Source: Lentisphaerota bacterium (GTDB lineage: Bacteria; Verrucomicrobiota; Kiritimatiellia; UBA8416; JAIOPI01). From it: DNA of 64,000 nt. A program made the translations under genes and the position numbers. Below are positions 9,211-17,669 of this stretch, in pieces. The notes beneath the pieces were generated by a model. The model had not been told where the DNA came from. It saw only the letters and a program-made list of their open reading frames with translations, and did no database searches. The stretch spans positions 62,001 to 126,000 of the forward strand of contig JAIOPI010000014.1 in assembly GCA_021413965.1 (NCBI GenBank), in the 5' to 3' direction. Numbering within the stretch: position 1 is the first letter of the stretch; each line of letters opens with the position of its first letter.

Positions 9211-9925
9211 CGGGCCGAATGCGTGGGCACTCCGTCGCGACGTCTGCGCGCGCGTCATTCGCGACCACGCCCCGGACGTCTTCGGCGTGCAGGAGATGAC
9301 GGACGAGCAGTTCGACGATCTCGCGGCCGCGTTCCCTGCCTACGACACGCATGCCGTCGACCGCGCCAACACCATCTTCTACGATGCCCGGCAGTACCGC
9401 CGCCTGGCCGCCGGCGGGTACTGGCTGTCGGAGACCCCGCATGTGCCCGGGTCGAAATCGTGGGGCAGCGCCTGTGTTCGCACCGCCAGTTGGATACACC
9501 TGGCGCACCGTGAGACCGGTTTCGCGTTTCGGATCATCAACACGCACCTGGATCACGTCGGCCAAGCCGCTCGCGAACGCCAGGCGCGGCTGCTCGTCGA
9601 GGACGCCGCGGCCTGGGGCGCGGCACTGCCCCAGATCCTCACGGGCGACATGAATGCCGACGCCGACAATGCCGCCATCACGACGCTGACGGAGGGTGGC
9701 TGGACCGACACGTATGGTGCCGTGCATGGGTCGCAGGAGCCCGGCGACACCTTCCACGAGTTCCTCGGGCGCGGCTGCACAAAGTCGCTGGGCAGGATCG
9801 ATTGGATCTTTATGCGCGGCGCCTTGCGGGTTCAGGCCGCCGCTATCGTCATAGATGCGCCGGCCGGACGCCATCCCAGCGACCACTACTTCGTCAGCGC
9901 GACGGTTGCGCTCATGGCACCGTGA
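9167..9925 (+). CDS. Endonuclease/exonuclease/phosphatase (EEP) family enzyme
   Basis: This 252-residue EEP-fold metal-dependent hydrolase has the full motif set: N in MTCNIR, E in VQEM, NTHLDH, TGDMNAD, RIDWIF and the terminal HPSDHYFV. It starts inside the previous nuclease-like gene (44-base overlap) with no clear ribosome site, so coupling is likely. There is no signal peptide. Families with this short architecture hydrolyse phosphodiesters of DNA, lipids or sugars and the substrate cannot be named. It meets the - strand esterase tail to tail, overlapping by 14 bases. Confidence 0.85.
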   Translation: MKVMTCNIRTSAAADGPNAWALRRDVCARVIRDHAPDVFGVQEMTDEQFDDLAAAFPAYDTHAVDRANTIFYDARQYRRLAAGGYWLSETPHVPGSKSWGSACVRTASWIHLAHRETGFAFRIINTHLDHVGQAARERQARLLVEDAAAWGAALPQILTGDMNADADNAAITTLTEGGWTDTYGAVHGSQEPGDTFHEFLGRGCTKSLGRIDWIFMRGALRVQAAAIVIDAPAGRHPSDHYFVSATVALMAP

Positions 9926-11165
9926 CGGTGACCTCCGCGCTGAACACAAGATTCGTGTCGCCCCGCTCGGCGAGCGTCCGCTGCAGGGTGGCGATCGTGC
10001 GCGGCACGCGACCGTCGAACGGCGTGCTGCCGTTTGTTTGTATGCGGACGGGAAGGTCGAGATCAAGCATGGCATCGTTGAGCAGTACCGTGATGCGGGA
10101 AGAGCGGGGGCCCTTGAGCATCACGCACTGACCTTCGCGCTCCGCCACGATCAGCGAGCGCTTTCCGGTCTCGCCCGGCGGCACGGCCAGCCAGTAGCCG
10201 CGCGGGCGGGGCACGGCGCCCTGGCGCCAGACGATCTTCGTCGGGAGCGGGTCGCGGGTGTGGGCTTCCATCCAGGGAACGGCCGCGCGGTCCTCAAGGT
10301 CCATCCAGTGGCGCTTTCCGGCGTGCAACTCCACGTGGTGAACGTAGCCGACGGGATCGTCGCGCTGCAGGACGTCCAGTCTGGCGCCCCAATCGGCGGC
10401 GATTGTGTGGCGATTGAAGGCGCGGTCATCGGCGCCAACGTGAATGGCGAACGGCACGTTGCGCAGGCTCTCCGGGGCGGCGTCGTTGGGGTGGCCGGCC
10501 AGCGCGGCGGCGGCCGCCCAACGGTCTGCGAGTCGCGGGGCGAGCTGAAACGCACCGTCACCGCCGGCCGAATACCCGAGGAGGTAGATCCGGTTGGGAT
10601 TCACGCCGCGGAGCACCACCAGGTTCTCAATGAGCCGGTCGAGGAAGCGGTCGACGTGGGCCTGGTGCCAGAGGTTCCAGGTATCCGTCGGGGCGCGGGG
10701 AGCCAGGTAGAGGCCGGCGCGGGGGCGGTATGTCTGCGCCAGCCGGATCTGGTTCCGCCACTGCGCCTCGTTCACGTCGTGTGGCACCTGCCCGCCGCCG
10801 TGCAGGACGATGACGAGGGGATAGCCTTCGGGGGGGGCGGGGATGTTGGTAAACGGGACCAGCGCGAAGGGCATGCGCAATCCGTCCAGATCGATGACGC
10901 CGGCCGCCATTTCGGTCGCGCGGGTCTCGCGGATGAAGGCGGCATGATCCGCCCATAGCGCCGTGCCGGCCTCTTCGGCTTCCGCGCGAGCGAGCGGCGC
11001 GGTGGCCCATCCGTGGCCGGCGAGCGCGGGGCGTTGCGGGCGGGGCACGGTCAGCCAGACCCGCAATTCCGTCAGCGACGTGCGTGGCGCGGGTGTCGGG
11101 AGGCTCTGCGCCACACCGCTGCACGCCAGTCCCAGCCAGGCCGTCAGCCAGAAGGCGCGCATCAT
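9912..11165 (-). CDS. Secreted alpha/beta-hydrolase (esterase/PHB-depolymerase-like)
   Basis: This 417-residue protein has an N-terminal signal peptide (hydrophobic to about residue 20, ending SGVAQS). It has an alpha/beta-hydrolase core: oxyanion loop LHGGG (about 121-125) and nucleophile elbow GYSAGGDG with Ser199. 'GKRHWMDLED' near residue 285 may hold the His. This pattern matches the prolyl-oligopeptidase or feruloyl/acetyl-esterase side of the superfamily. A C-terminal beta region of about 90 residues follows. A GGGAG site precedes the first ATG. It is the last gene of the - strand operon and probably removes acyl groups from polysaccharide in the periplasm. Confidence 0.75.
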   Translation of the reverse strand: MMRAFWLTAWLGLACSGVAQSLPTPAPRTSLTELRVWLTVPRPQRPALAGHGWATAPLARAEAEEAGTALWADHAAFIRETRATEMAAGVIDLDGLRMPFALVPFTNIPAPPEGYPLVIVLHGGGQVPHDVNEAQWRNQIRLAQTYRPRAGLYLAPRAPTDTWNLWHQAHVDRFLDRLIENLVVLRGVNPNRIYLLGYSAGGDGAFQLAPRLADRWAAAAALAGHPNDAAPESLRNVPFAIHVGADDRAFNRHTIAADWGARLDVLQRDDPVGYVHHVELHAGKRHWMDLEDRAAVPWMEAHTRDPLPTKIVWRQGAVPRPRGYWLAVPPGETGKRSLIVAEREGQCVMLKGPRSSRITVLLNDAMLDLDLPVRIQTNGSTPFDGRVPRTIATLQRTLAERGDTNLVFSAEVTVTVP

Positions 11166-11217
11166 CGCGGGGCTCCCGTGGTTCGTGTCGCCGAGGCTTC
11201 AACCCGCGGCCACAGGG

Positions 11218-12285
11218 CTACCGCGTTGTCCATGATCGCCGCTTCTGCTCGCCGTACCGTTCCGCCGCTTCGAGCCACGTCGCGACGTTCTCCAGCGGCG
11301 TCTCCGGCATCACGCCGTTGGAAACCGCGAGGATGCAGCCGCCGGCGGGGGTGTCGAAGTTGTCGATAAGGGTGCGCGTCCCGGCGGCAACCTCCGCGGT
11401 GCTGCCGCGCGGCAGCAGGTACTGCACGTCGAGGCCCGCCAGGAACGTCAACTTGCCGCCGTACTTCTTGGCCACGGCGGCCTGATCCATCGCGAGCGGC
11501 TGGATGGGGTGCACGACGTCGAAGCCCAGGGCCACGAAGTCGTCCAGCAGGTCGGTGACGGCGCCGCAGCAGTGGAACCAGAAGTGCATGCCCAGGCGGT
11601 GGCAGTGGTCCGCGAGCTCCTCGTAGAACGGCGCGTATAGGTCGAGGAACTGTCGCCGAGAGAACATCAGGGTCTTCTGGGTGCCCAGGTCGTCCGACGT
11701 GAAGTAGGCATGCGCCCCTGCGGCCGCATAGCCGCTCATCACCGTTTTGTGGAAGTCCGTGAAGGCGCGCAGCAGGCGCTTCATGCGGTCCGGGTTCAGC
11801 GACATTTCGCACAGGATGTTCTCCATGCCGAAGAGAAACCAGGAGCGCTCGAACAGGCAGAAGAAATCCCAGCCGACGCAGTAGCGGTTCGGGTTCTCGC
11901 GCACCAGTCGCTGCGGTTCGGCGAAGTAGGCCGGCGGAGACGGGTCGGGCATGGCCGCGATGAAGTCGTCGATGAGGTCCGTGGAACTCACGACCAGGCG
12001 GTTGGTGATGCCGCGGGCCGCGAGGTCGCCTGGGTCTGGTTCAATGGCCCAGACGTAATTCGCGGGGGTGCCTTCCGGCGCCTGGAAGTTGCCGGGCGCC
12101 TTGTAATAGAGGCTGATGCAATCGTCCACGATGGAGTCATTCAGCGCCTTCAGCCGCTCGCCGTACTTCTCCACCGTGCCGCCGTTGTAGAACTTGTGCC
12201 AGAAGAACGGCACGCGCGGGATGGCCCCGCCGCGCCGTTCGACGACGCGCTTCATCTCGTCCAGCGTCAGTGGCTTTGCGGGCAT
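11218..12285 (-). CDS. URO-D-family protein 5
   Basis: This 355-residue URO-D-family protein has an excellent ribosome site (GGAGGG six bases upstream). The metal strand reads FHCCG, which keeps H-x-C-G, and the end reads ILAVSNGVMPETP, where MtaA would have GPGC. 'YFTSDDLGTQKTLMFSRRQF' gives the family acidic loop. It sits between the Gfo/Idh/MocA gene (27-base gap) and the esterase (52-base gap) in a six-gene - strand operon, which ties at least one URO-D paralog directly to sugar catabolism. Confidence 0.8.
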   Translation of the reverse strand: MPAKPLTLDEMKRVVERRGGAIPRVPFFWHKFYNGGTVEKYGERLKALNDSIVDDCISLYYKAPGNFQAPEGTPANYVWAIEPDPGDLAARGITNRLVVSSTDLIDDFIAAMPDPSPPAYFAEPQRLVRENPNRYCVGWDFFCLFERSWFLFGMENILCEMSLNPDRMKRLLRAFTDFHKTVMSGYAAAGAHAYFTSDDLGTQKTLMFSRRQFLDLYAPFYEELADHCHRLGMHFWFHCCGAVTDLLDDFVALGFDVVHPIQPLAMDQAAVAKKYGGKLTFLAGLDVQYLLPRGSTAEVAAGTRTLIDNFDTPAGGCILAVSNGVMPETPLENVATWLEAAERYGEQKRRSWTTR

Positions 12286-12312
12286 GGATCCCTCCCTCTG
12301 GCCGACAGGCTC

Positions 12313-13332
12313 CTAGCGGTCTCCGTGGACATCGGATGCATCGTCGCAGGCCAGGGTCAGGCGCAAGGTCGCCAGACCGTCATTGAAATCGCAGGGGTTT
12401 TTGCTCCAGTCCCCGGAGCGAACCATGTCCAGAAACGCGGCGTTTTCGTGGAAAAACATCTGGGCCTGGTTCTGGCGGAAGGTGCGGACCTCGTCCCCCT
12501 CCTCGGTGGTCAGCGTCCCGCGGGCGAGGTCTAGCCGGTAGAGGCGTTTTTCGCCGGAGAGCAGGATCTCGTTGCGCCAGGTGTCGGCGACCCAGGAGTG
12601 GGTGTGGCTGCCGATGCTGCCGTTCGCGAACGTGAAGGCCAGCGCGATCGTCTCGTCGATGGTGTAGGCGTCCTTCTTCGGATGAACCGGGTTGGAGGCC
12701 ACGCCGCGGATCGTCGCCACTTCGCCCATGAGGCTGCGCAGCAGGTCGAGGTTATGCGTGGCCTGGTCCACCAGCGCGCCGCCCGAGCGGGTCTTATCGT
12801 AAAACCACTTCGGCAGGCCCATCGACAGGCTCGCGTCGCAGGCATAGAACGACTGCAGGAGGCGGACGCGGTCATCGGCCATGGCCGCGCGCAGACGCTG
12901 CACGATCGGCATCGAGCGGAAGACGTAGCCGATCTGCACGTGCGCCTGCCGCTGGCGCAGCTCGGAGGCGATGTGCGCGGCGGGCTCGGGATCGCGTTCG
13001 ACGGGCTTCTCGCAGAACACGGGGACGCCGCGTTCGGCGCAGGCCCGCAGCGGCTCCACGCGTACCTGCGGCGGCGTGCAGAGCCAGACGGCGTCGGGCT
13101 TCACGCGGTCGAGCATCTCGCGGTAATCGGCAAATCCTTCGCCGCCGAACGCCGCGCGCTTCTTCTCCAGAACCTCCGGGCGGATGTCGCACAAGCCCGC
13201 GATCTCGACATCGGCGCGGGTCTTCAGGTAGCCCAGGTGCGCGCCGGAGATGTTGCCCGTTCCGATGAGGGCCACGCGGAGCGGCCGCCCCGCCGGATCG
13301 TCCGTCGCGCCGTTGCCATAGAGGGACTTCAT
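12313..13332 (-). CDS. Gfo/Idh/MocA-family oxidoreductase
   Basis: This is a 339-residue NAD(P)-dependent sugar dehydrogenase-like protein. I chose the ATG at 13332 because it makes an ATGA overlap with the upstream gene and has AAGGA at good spacing; an ATG three codons earlier touches that site. The Rossmann motif is VALIGTGNISGAHL, the substrate-domain motif is CEKPVERDP, and DQATHNLDLLRSLMG carries the D-x3-H pair of the family. It oxidises or reduces a sugar hydroxyl, keto-sugar or inositol in the cytoplasm. The partner isomerase upstream suggests successive steps on one sugar. Confidence 0.85.
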   Translation of the reverse strand: MKSLYGNGATDDPAGRPLRVALIGTGNISGAHLGYLKTRADVEIAGLCDIRPEVLEKKRAAFGGEGFADYREMLDRVKPDAVWLCTPPQVRVEPLRACAERGVPVFCEKPVERDPEPAAHIASELRQRQAHVQIGYVFRSMPIVQRLRAAMADDRVRLLQSFYACDASLSMGLPKWFYDKTRSGGALVDQATHNLDLLRSLMGEVATIRGVASNPVHPKKDAYTIDETIALAFTFANGSIGSHTHSWVADTWRNEILLSGEKRLYRLDLARGTLTTEEGDEVRTFRQNQAQMFFHENAAFLDMVRSGDWSKNPCDFNDGLATLRLTLACDDASDVHGDR

Positions 13333-14159
13333 GATGCGCATTCCTTCTGCAGCCGGCTCAAATACGCGATGGTCTCCGCGATGTCGCGCGACTGCTGCTC
13401 GCCATGGATCTCACGCTCGATGATGTAGTCGCCGGCATAGCCGAGCGCGGTCAGGCGCCGGATGAATTCGGGGAAGCACACGCGGCCCGCGCCGACTTTG
13501 ACTTCCGCGCCCAGCTTCATCGGATCCGTGGGGTAGAGCCCGTCCTTGGCGTGAACGCCGCGCACCTGGGCGCCGAACACGTCCAGGGAGTCGACCGGGC
13601 TGGCCTTGCCGTAGAGGATGAGGTTGGCCGGATCCAGATTCACGCCGAGGTTGCCGGTGCCGACCACCTGCATGAGCCGCAGCATGGCCACCGGGGTTTC
13701 CTGGCCGGTCTCGAACCAGAACTCCAGGCCGAGATCCTTCAGGAACACGGCCACGTCCCGGACGACCTCGACGACCTCCGCAAAGAGCGGGTCGCGCGGG
13801 TTTTCCGGAATGAACCCGAGGTGGGTGACGACGGCCGGCAGGCCGGCGCGCTGCGCGAACTGCCCCGCCTGCTTCAATGCCTGCACACGCGCGGCGCGGT
13901 ACTCGCGCGGGACGAGTCCGAGCGTGGCGGGACCTTCCTGGAAATCCCACACCGTTGGCCCCGGCCAGCCCGCCCACAGCGAGGTGATGCGAACGCCGCT
14001 CTCGCGGGATTCGGCCCGGATGGCGTCGGCGCGCTCGTCGGTGAGGCGCTCCTGTTTCCAGCAACAGAGCTGGCACACGCGCAGGCCGAACTCTGCCACA
14101 TACGTCAAGCTGGGCCCGCTGTCCTGCAGCGAGGCCATGACGCCGATCTCGTTCATCAT
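13329..14159 (-). CDS. Sugar phosphate isomerase/epimerase (xylose-isomerase-like TIM barrel)
   Basis: This 276-residue protein has the AP-endonuclease-2/xylose-isomerase fold. The start ATG at 14159 has GGAGACA eight bases upstream; an ATG five codons earlier has no site. Motifs are FWFETGQET (metal-binding Glu strand), GVNLDPANLILYG, GVHAKDG and a final DYIIEREIHG, the usual E/D/H/E ligand positions of this family. The stop overlaps the oxidoreductase start by ATGA. It likely isomerises or epimerises a keto- or deoxy-sugar in the cytoplasm, together with the Gfo/Idh/MocA enzyme. Confidence 0.8.
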   Translation of the reverse strand: MMNEIGVMASLQDSGPSLTYVAEFGLRVCQLCCWKQERLTDERADAIRAESRESGVRITSLWAGWPGPTVWDFQEGPATLGLVPREYRAARVQALKQAGQFAQRAGLPAVVTHLGFIPENPRDPLFAEVVEVVRDVAVFLKDLGLEFWFETGQETPVAMLRLMQVVGTGNLGVNLDPANLILYGKASPVDSLDVFGAQVRGVHAKDGLYPTDPMKLGAEVKVGAGRVCFPEFIRRLTALGYAGDYIIEREIHGEQQSRDIAETIAYLSRLQKECAS

Positions 14160-14215
14160 GAGTCTTGTCTCCATTGTTGCGGGTTGCCGCCGAGTCGGGC
14201 GGGCCCGGCGTGGGT

Positions 14216-15439
14216 TCATGGCGTGCGTACGTTGGGCTGCGCCGCCGGGACATACAGCGAGGCCGCCGTGTCGTGCAGCCAGCTACGAGCGGCGTAAAGG
14301 GCCGTTTCCGTGTCCGTCCAGCCGTCCTCAATCTGGCGGTGGAGGAAGCGGGCCATCAGGCGTTTGACGAGCCACGTCTTGATGTAGGCCCACTCGATGC
14401 AACGCGCATCGGTCGCCAGCATCGTGGCTTTGCAGGCCGGCAGCGCCTCGAAGCGGTACTGCATGTTGGCGTTGTAGACGCTGCCGCGGTATGCGAACCA
14501 CCACAGGCCGCCGGGGATCACGTTGGGAAACACGCGCGCCATGTTCACGATGTCCATCGAGCTCTGGTCGGCGGCGTTGAAGATTTCGAACGTGCACTGC
14601 GGATAACGGCCGAAGCCGGTGTTCATGGCATAGAGGCGCCGGGGATCGTTGAGGGCCACGGACGGCCGGGCGTCGTGCGGGTTCCGCGGCTTGAGGCCGG
14701 GCACCCCGGCCATCCCGATGAAGAGCTGCACGTTCATGCGGTGGGCGTTCAGGGCCTCGTACACCCGGTGCCCCACGCGCTCTTGCACGGCCGCCACCGA
14801 ACCGGCCGGCGGTTCGCCCTCGCCGAACGGCCACCAGGCCCGGACGGTGCGGATGCCGGACGCCGCCAGCGGCGCGACGGCCTCCGCATGTGGGCGGGCC
14901 AGCTCGTCGGCCGCGGCGAGGGGATCGGCCGCGGCGGCGGCGCGCCGGTGTTCCTCGGCGGTGCCAAAGGCGACATGCCCGTAGTAGCAGTGCAGGTCGG
15001 CCAGGCGCTCGAGCCCGTTGTGGCGGTAGTCGGGGACGATGGTCAGCTTGGTCAGCCCGGCCCGGCGACAGACCTCGCGAGCCCAGGCGGGATCGGCGGC
15101 GGTTTCGCGGATGCGTGCATTCAGGCGCCCGACGCTGCGCGCATCCGTGATGGTCACGCCGAAGAGCGCCTGCATGGACTCCCGCAGCACGTGGTTCCAC
15201 GTGGTGTTGCGGCCGCGGTCGAGGGCCTGCACAAACGCCGTCGCCCGCTCCGCCTCCGGCAGTTCGTCCGCGTTTGCCGGGTACCCGGTGCTTTCCAGTT
15301 CGCGAACGAACCAGAAGTAATGCGCGATGTCCCAGAACGTCTGCGCGCCCAGGTGCTCGCTGCTGTCCAAGTGGTTATGCGTATCCCAGGCGGGCAGCGC
15401 CAGGACCTCGTCGGCAAAGCGTTTCCATGTTGTTCGCAT
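14216..15439 (-). CDS. Uronate isomerase-like amidohydrolase-superfamily protein
   Basis: This 407-residue protein resembles glucuronate isomerase (UxaC, PF02614), which converts glucuronate or galacturonate to fructuronate or tagaturonate. It has the metal motif DTHNHL (residues 19-24), QLFIGM, ESMQ and the family-characteristic PGGLWWF. It is about 60 residues shorter than typical UxaC, and the usual 'T-D-S-R' C-terminal loop is replaced by ATDARCIEW, so the substrate may be a modified uronate. It lies between the ADH and the sugar isomerase in the - operon. No symbol is assigned because it is divergent. Confidence 0.65.
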   Translation of the reverse strand: MRTTWKRFADEVLALPAWDTHNHLDSSEHLGAQTFWDIAHYFWFVRELESTGYPANADELPEAERATAFVQALDRGRNTTWNHVLRESMQALFGVTITDARSVGRLNARIRETAADPAWAREVCRRAGLTKLTIVPDYRHNGLERLADLHCYYGHVAFGTAEEHRRAAAAADPLAAADELARPHAEAVAPLAASGIRTVRAWWPFGEGEPPAGSVAAVQERVGHRVYEALNAHRMNVQLFIGMAGVPGLKPRNPHDARPSVALNDPRRLYAMNTGFGRYPQCTFEIFNAADQSSMDIVNMARVFPNVIPGGLWWFAYRGSVYNANMQYRFEALPACKATMLATDARCIEWAYIKTWLVKRLMARFLHRQIEDGWTDTETALYAARSWLHDTAASLYVPAAQPNVRTP

Positions 15440-15496
15440 GTGTGTGTCCCATGTGTCTGCCAGGCAGCGGGCCGCTCGAGCGGAGCAGCGTGCCGG

Positions 15497-16657
15497 TCAG
15501 AATACCGAGTGCAGGATCTTCTCAATTTCGCCGCTGCTGAACTTCACCGGGCAATTGCCGAGGCGATCGGCGTCGACCTGAGCGGCGAGCACGTGGACCT
15601 CTTCCGCCGATGTGACGCCGACGCTCCGGAGGGTGGTCGGGCACCCGAGCGACGCGATGAAGTCGCGGATGCGGTTCGCGGCGTCCTGCGGCGAGGAGAC
15701 CTGAAGCGTGTCGATGATCTGGGAAACGATGCCCTGCACGTGCGGGGTACCCAGCGGATGGCAGCAGGTCTCCGGGGTCACGCCGGCAATCCGCAGGAAC
15801 ACCGGGGCGAGGGTGAGGGCGACGGCCGCGCCGTGCGGGACGCCGTGGCGGGAGGTCAGGGCGTAGGACATGGCATGGCAGGCCGTGGTCTTGCTGATGT
15901 TGATGCTCTTGCCCGCCAGGTGGGCGGCGCGCATCATGGCGGCGCGGGCGGCATCATTCGGGTGATGAACCGCAACGGGCAGGTTCTCCCATGCGATCAC
16001 CAAGGCTTCGGAGGCCCAGCGGCGGGATTCCGCGGTGCTCGCGACGCTCCAGAGAGACTCCATGGCCTGGCAGATCGCGTCGAGACCCGAGGCCGCCGTC
16101 ACCGCCGGCGGCAGTGAGCGCGTCAGCTTGGGGTCCAGCCAGGCCACATCGGGAAGCATCGAGGGATGGGCGACGGAGCGCTTGACGCCGCCGCAATAGA
16201 CGGCGGCAAAATGGGTGGCTTCGCTGCCGGTGCCGGCGGTCGTTGGAATCGCGATGAGTTTCAGATCGCGATACTGCGGGGGGACATGGCCGCGAACCAC
16301 GGCGGAGAGCGAATTTTTCCGGCTGTCGCAGACGCAGGCCAGCTTGGCGATATCCAGCGCCGTGCCACCGCCCAGGCCGATCACGGTGTCAGGCTGGAAG
16401 TCCTTGCGTGCGGCGATGGCCTGCTGGACGTCCGCCTCATCGGGATTGGGGTCAAAATCGCTGAGTATTCGGGTGGGGTACGTCGAGAGCAGGGAGGCCA
16501 TGGCCGCGCGGGCGCCAGACTGCTCGTAGGCGGCGCGATCAGCCACCAGCAGAATCCGGTGACACCCGAGGTCCTTCAGCAGGCCACCGATTTCCTCCAA
16601 ATCCCCTTCGATGTCCTGCCCCGTTTCGATTGCCAAGAGCCCATGTGTCTTGCTCAT
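15497..16657 (-). CDS. Group III metal-dependent alcohol dehydrogenase, phosphonoacetaldehyde-reductase-like
   Basis: This 386-residue protein has the Fe-ADH fold. NAD(P) motif GGGTALDIAK is at 96-105 and IPTTAGTGSEATHF at 137-150. Compared with E. coli FucO ligands Asp196, His200, His263 and His277, it has D193, Q197, H261 and H275, so one His is Gln. The stretch around SVAHPSMLPD, SLPP and ICQAMESLWSV is what I recall for proteins named phosphonoacetaldehyde reductase (PhpC/FomC type), which interconvert phosphonoacetaldehyde and 2-hydroxyethylphosphonate. It lies divergent from phnX across the regulator gene. An unrelated short alcohol is the main alternative. Confidence 0.75.
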   Translation of the reverse strand: MSKTHGLLAIETGQDIEGDLEEIGGLLKDLGCHRILLVADRAAYEQSGARAAMASLLSTYPTRILSDFDPNPDEADVQQAIAARKDFQPDTVIGLGGGTALDIAKLACVCDSRKNSLSAVVRGHVPPQYRDLKLIAIPTTAGTGSEATHFAAVYCGGVKRSVAHPSMLPDVAWLDPKLTRSLPPAVTAASGLDAICQAMESLWSVASTAESRRWASEALVIAWENLPVAVHHPNDAARAAMMRAAHLAGKSINISKTTACHAMSYALTSRHGVPHGAAVALTLAPVFLRIAGVTPETCCHPLGTPHVQGIVSQIIDTLQVSSPQDAANRIRDFIASLGCPTTLRSVGVTSAEEVHVLAAQVDADRLGNCPVKFSSGEIEKILHSVF

Positions 16658-16663
16658 GAAAGA

Positions 16664-16692
16664 ACGATATCAGGATCAAAAGTGTACTTCAA
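16664..16692 (-). promoter_or_regulatory. Candidate promoter of the ADH operon (near-leaderless)
   Basis: On the - strand TTGAAG (16687-16692) and TATCGT (16664-16669) are 17 bases apart. The predicted start of transcription falls at or next to the ADH ATG (16657), and no ribosome site precedes that ATG. Both points fit a leaderless message. The call rests on pattern only. Confidence 0.35.
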
Positions 16693-16716
16693 GGAAACCT
16701 TTTTGAAAAACATTCC
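16693..16716. promoter_or_regulatory. Imperfect palindrome next to the ADH promoter (operator candidate)
   Basis: A 24-base imperfect palindrome starts GGAAACC, has the core TTTTTGAAAAA and ends CATTCC; eight of twelve base pairs match. It directly abuts the -35 hexamer of the ADH promoter candidate and lies between ADH and the XRE-cupin regulator gene. It is a plausible binding site for that regulator. Confidence 0.35.
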
Positions 16717-16810
16717 GAAAGTCGTGTGCCGGGGGGCAGTTCGCGCAACATATTGCAATGCAGGGACCTGCGGGACATAGAAGACAATGCAAGTGGCCAC
16801 GGAGAAGGAA

Positions 16811-17449
16811 CTAGGTGGCTGGCGTGGGCTTCTGCGCGTCGGCCGGCGCGCTCTCTTCGCCCTGGGTCAGGGTAGAAGGGGCTTCCGAGAACACGCAGAG
16901 CACGGAGGCCGTGGCGCAGGTGGGATTCGCGACGCGGTGGGGCATGCGCGCATCGAAGTACAGGCAATCCCCGGCGGAAAGGTGGTAGACCTCTTCGCCG
17001 TAGTGGAAATCGGCCTCTCCCGCCAGGACCATCAGGAATTCCTCGCCCTCATGTCCGAGCGCGTTGCGGCGGCCGCCACCGGGGGCAATGCTGAGGAAAA
17101 ACGGGTCCATGATGCGCGTCGGGCGACTGTGGGCGAGGGATTCGTAAACCGTTCCCTGCGCCTCTGAATCATCCCGCTCGACGCGCTTGCGCGCGTCCCG
17201 GCGCACCAACGCGATCAAGGGCTGCTGATCAATGCCCGATAAGAGTTCAGACATCGGGACTTTCAGCACGGCGGCGATGTGCCCAAGTGCCTGCAGCGAC
17301 GGCGTGATCCGGAAATTCTCTACTTTCGAGAGCCAACTGCGAGTCAATCCCGTCTCCGAGGCAACCTGCTCGAGGGTGAGCCCCTTCTCGCGGCGCAATT
17401 TTTTGATCCGCTGCGACAGTTCCACAAGATTGAGAGTCGACTCGTTCAT
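16811..17449 (-). CDS. XRE-family transcriptional regulator with cupin sensor domain
   Basis: This 212-residue protein has an N-terminal Cro/C1 helix-turn-helix (about 10-65: [20 protein letters not shown]) and a C-terminal cupin_2 domain (about 110-185, with [16 protein letters not shown] and PHRVANP). HTH-cupin regulators usually sense a small metabolite in the cupin pocket and act as local repressors. It lies between the two divergent operons, with 153 bases to ADH and 220 bases to phnX, so it is the likely regulator of both. A C-terminal tail of about 25 residues is disordered. Confidence 0.85.
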   Translation of the reverse strand: MNESTLNLVELSQRIKKLRREKGLTLEQVASETGLTRSWLSKVENFRITPSLQALGHIAAVLKVPMSELLSGIDQQPLIALVRRDARKRVERDDSEAQGTVYESLAHSRPTRIMDPFFLSIAPGGGRRNALGHEGEEFLMVLAGEADFHYGEEVYHLSAGDCLYFDARMPHRVANPTCATASVLCVFSEAPSTLTQGEESAPADAQKPTPAT

Positions 17450-17539
17450 AGTGTCGTTAGGCTAGCGCAAGCCCTGTACATCCGCAAGCGGGATTCGGGG
17501 GAAATGTGCAAAAGGCGGCTGTTGTGTCATTTAATCAGG

Positions 17540-17568
17540 TTGACTACTGGGTAACTATCGGATACCCT
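17540..17568 (+). promoter_or_regulatory. Candidate promoter and operator of the phnX operon
   Basis: TTGACT (17540-17545) and TACCCT (17563-17568) are 17 bases apart, which is a good sigma-70-like pair. The spacer and -10 contain the inverted repeat GGGTA-N9-TACCC (17549-17567), so a bound regulator would cover the promoter. Transcription would start near 17575, leaving a leader of about 95 bases before phnX. The remainder of 17450-17669 shows no other clear element. Confidence 0.45.
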
Positions 17569-17669
17569 GCGTCAATCATCCGAAAGGGTGTGATGGCCGA
17601 GGGGCTATGGGTGCTCACAGGTTGGCATGGGAAGCGTGCGACGATCTGCAGCGCAACGGAGAACGAATC

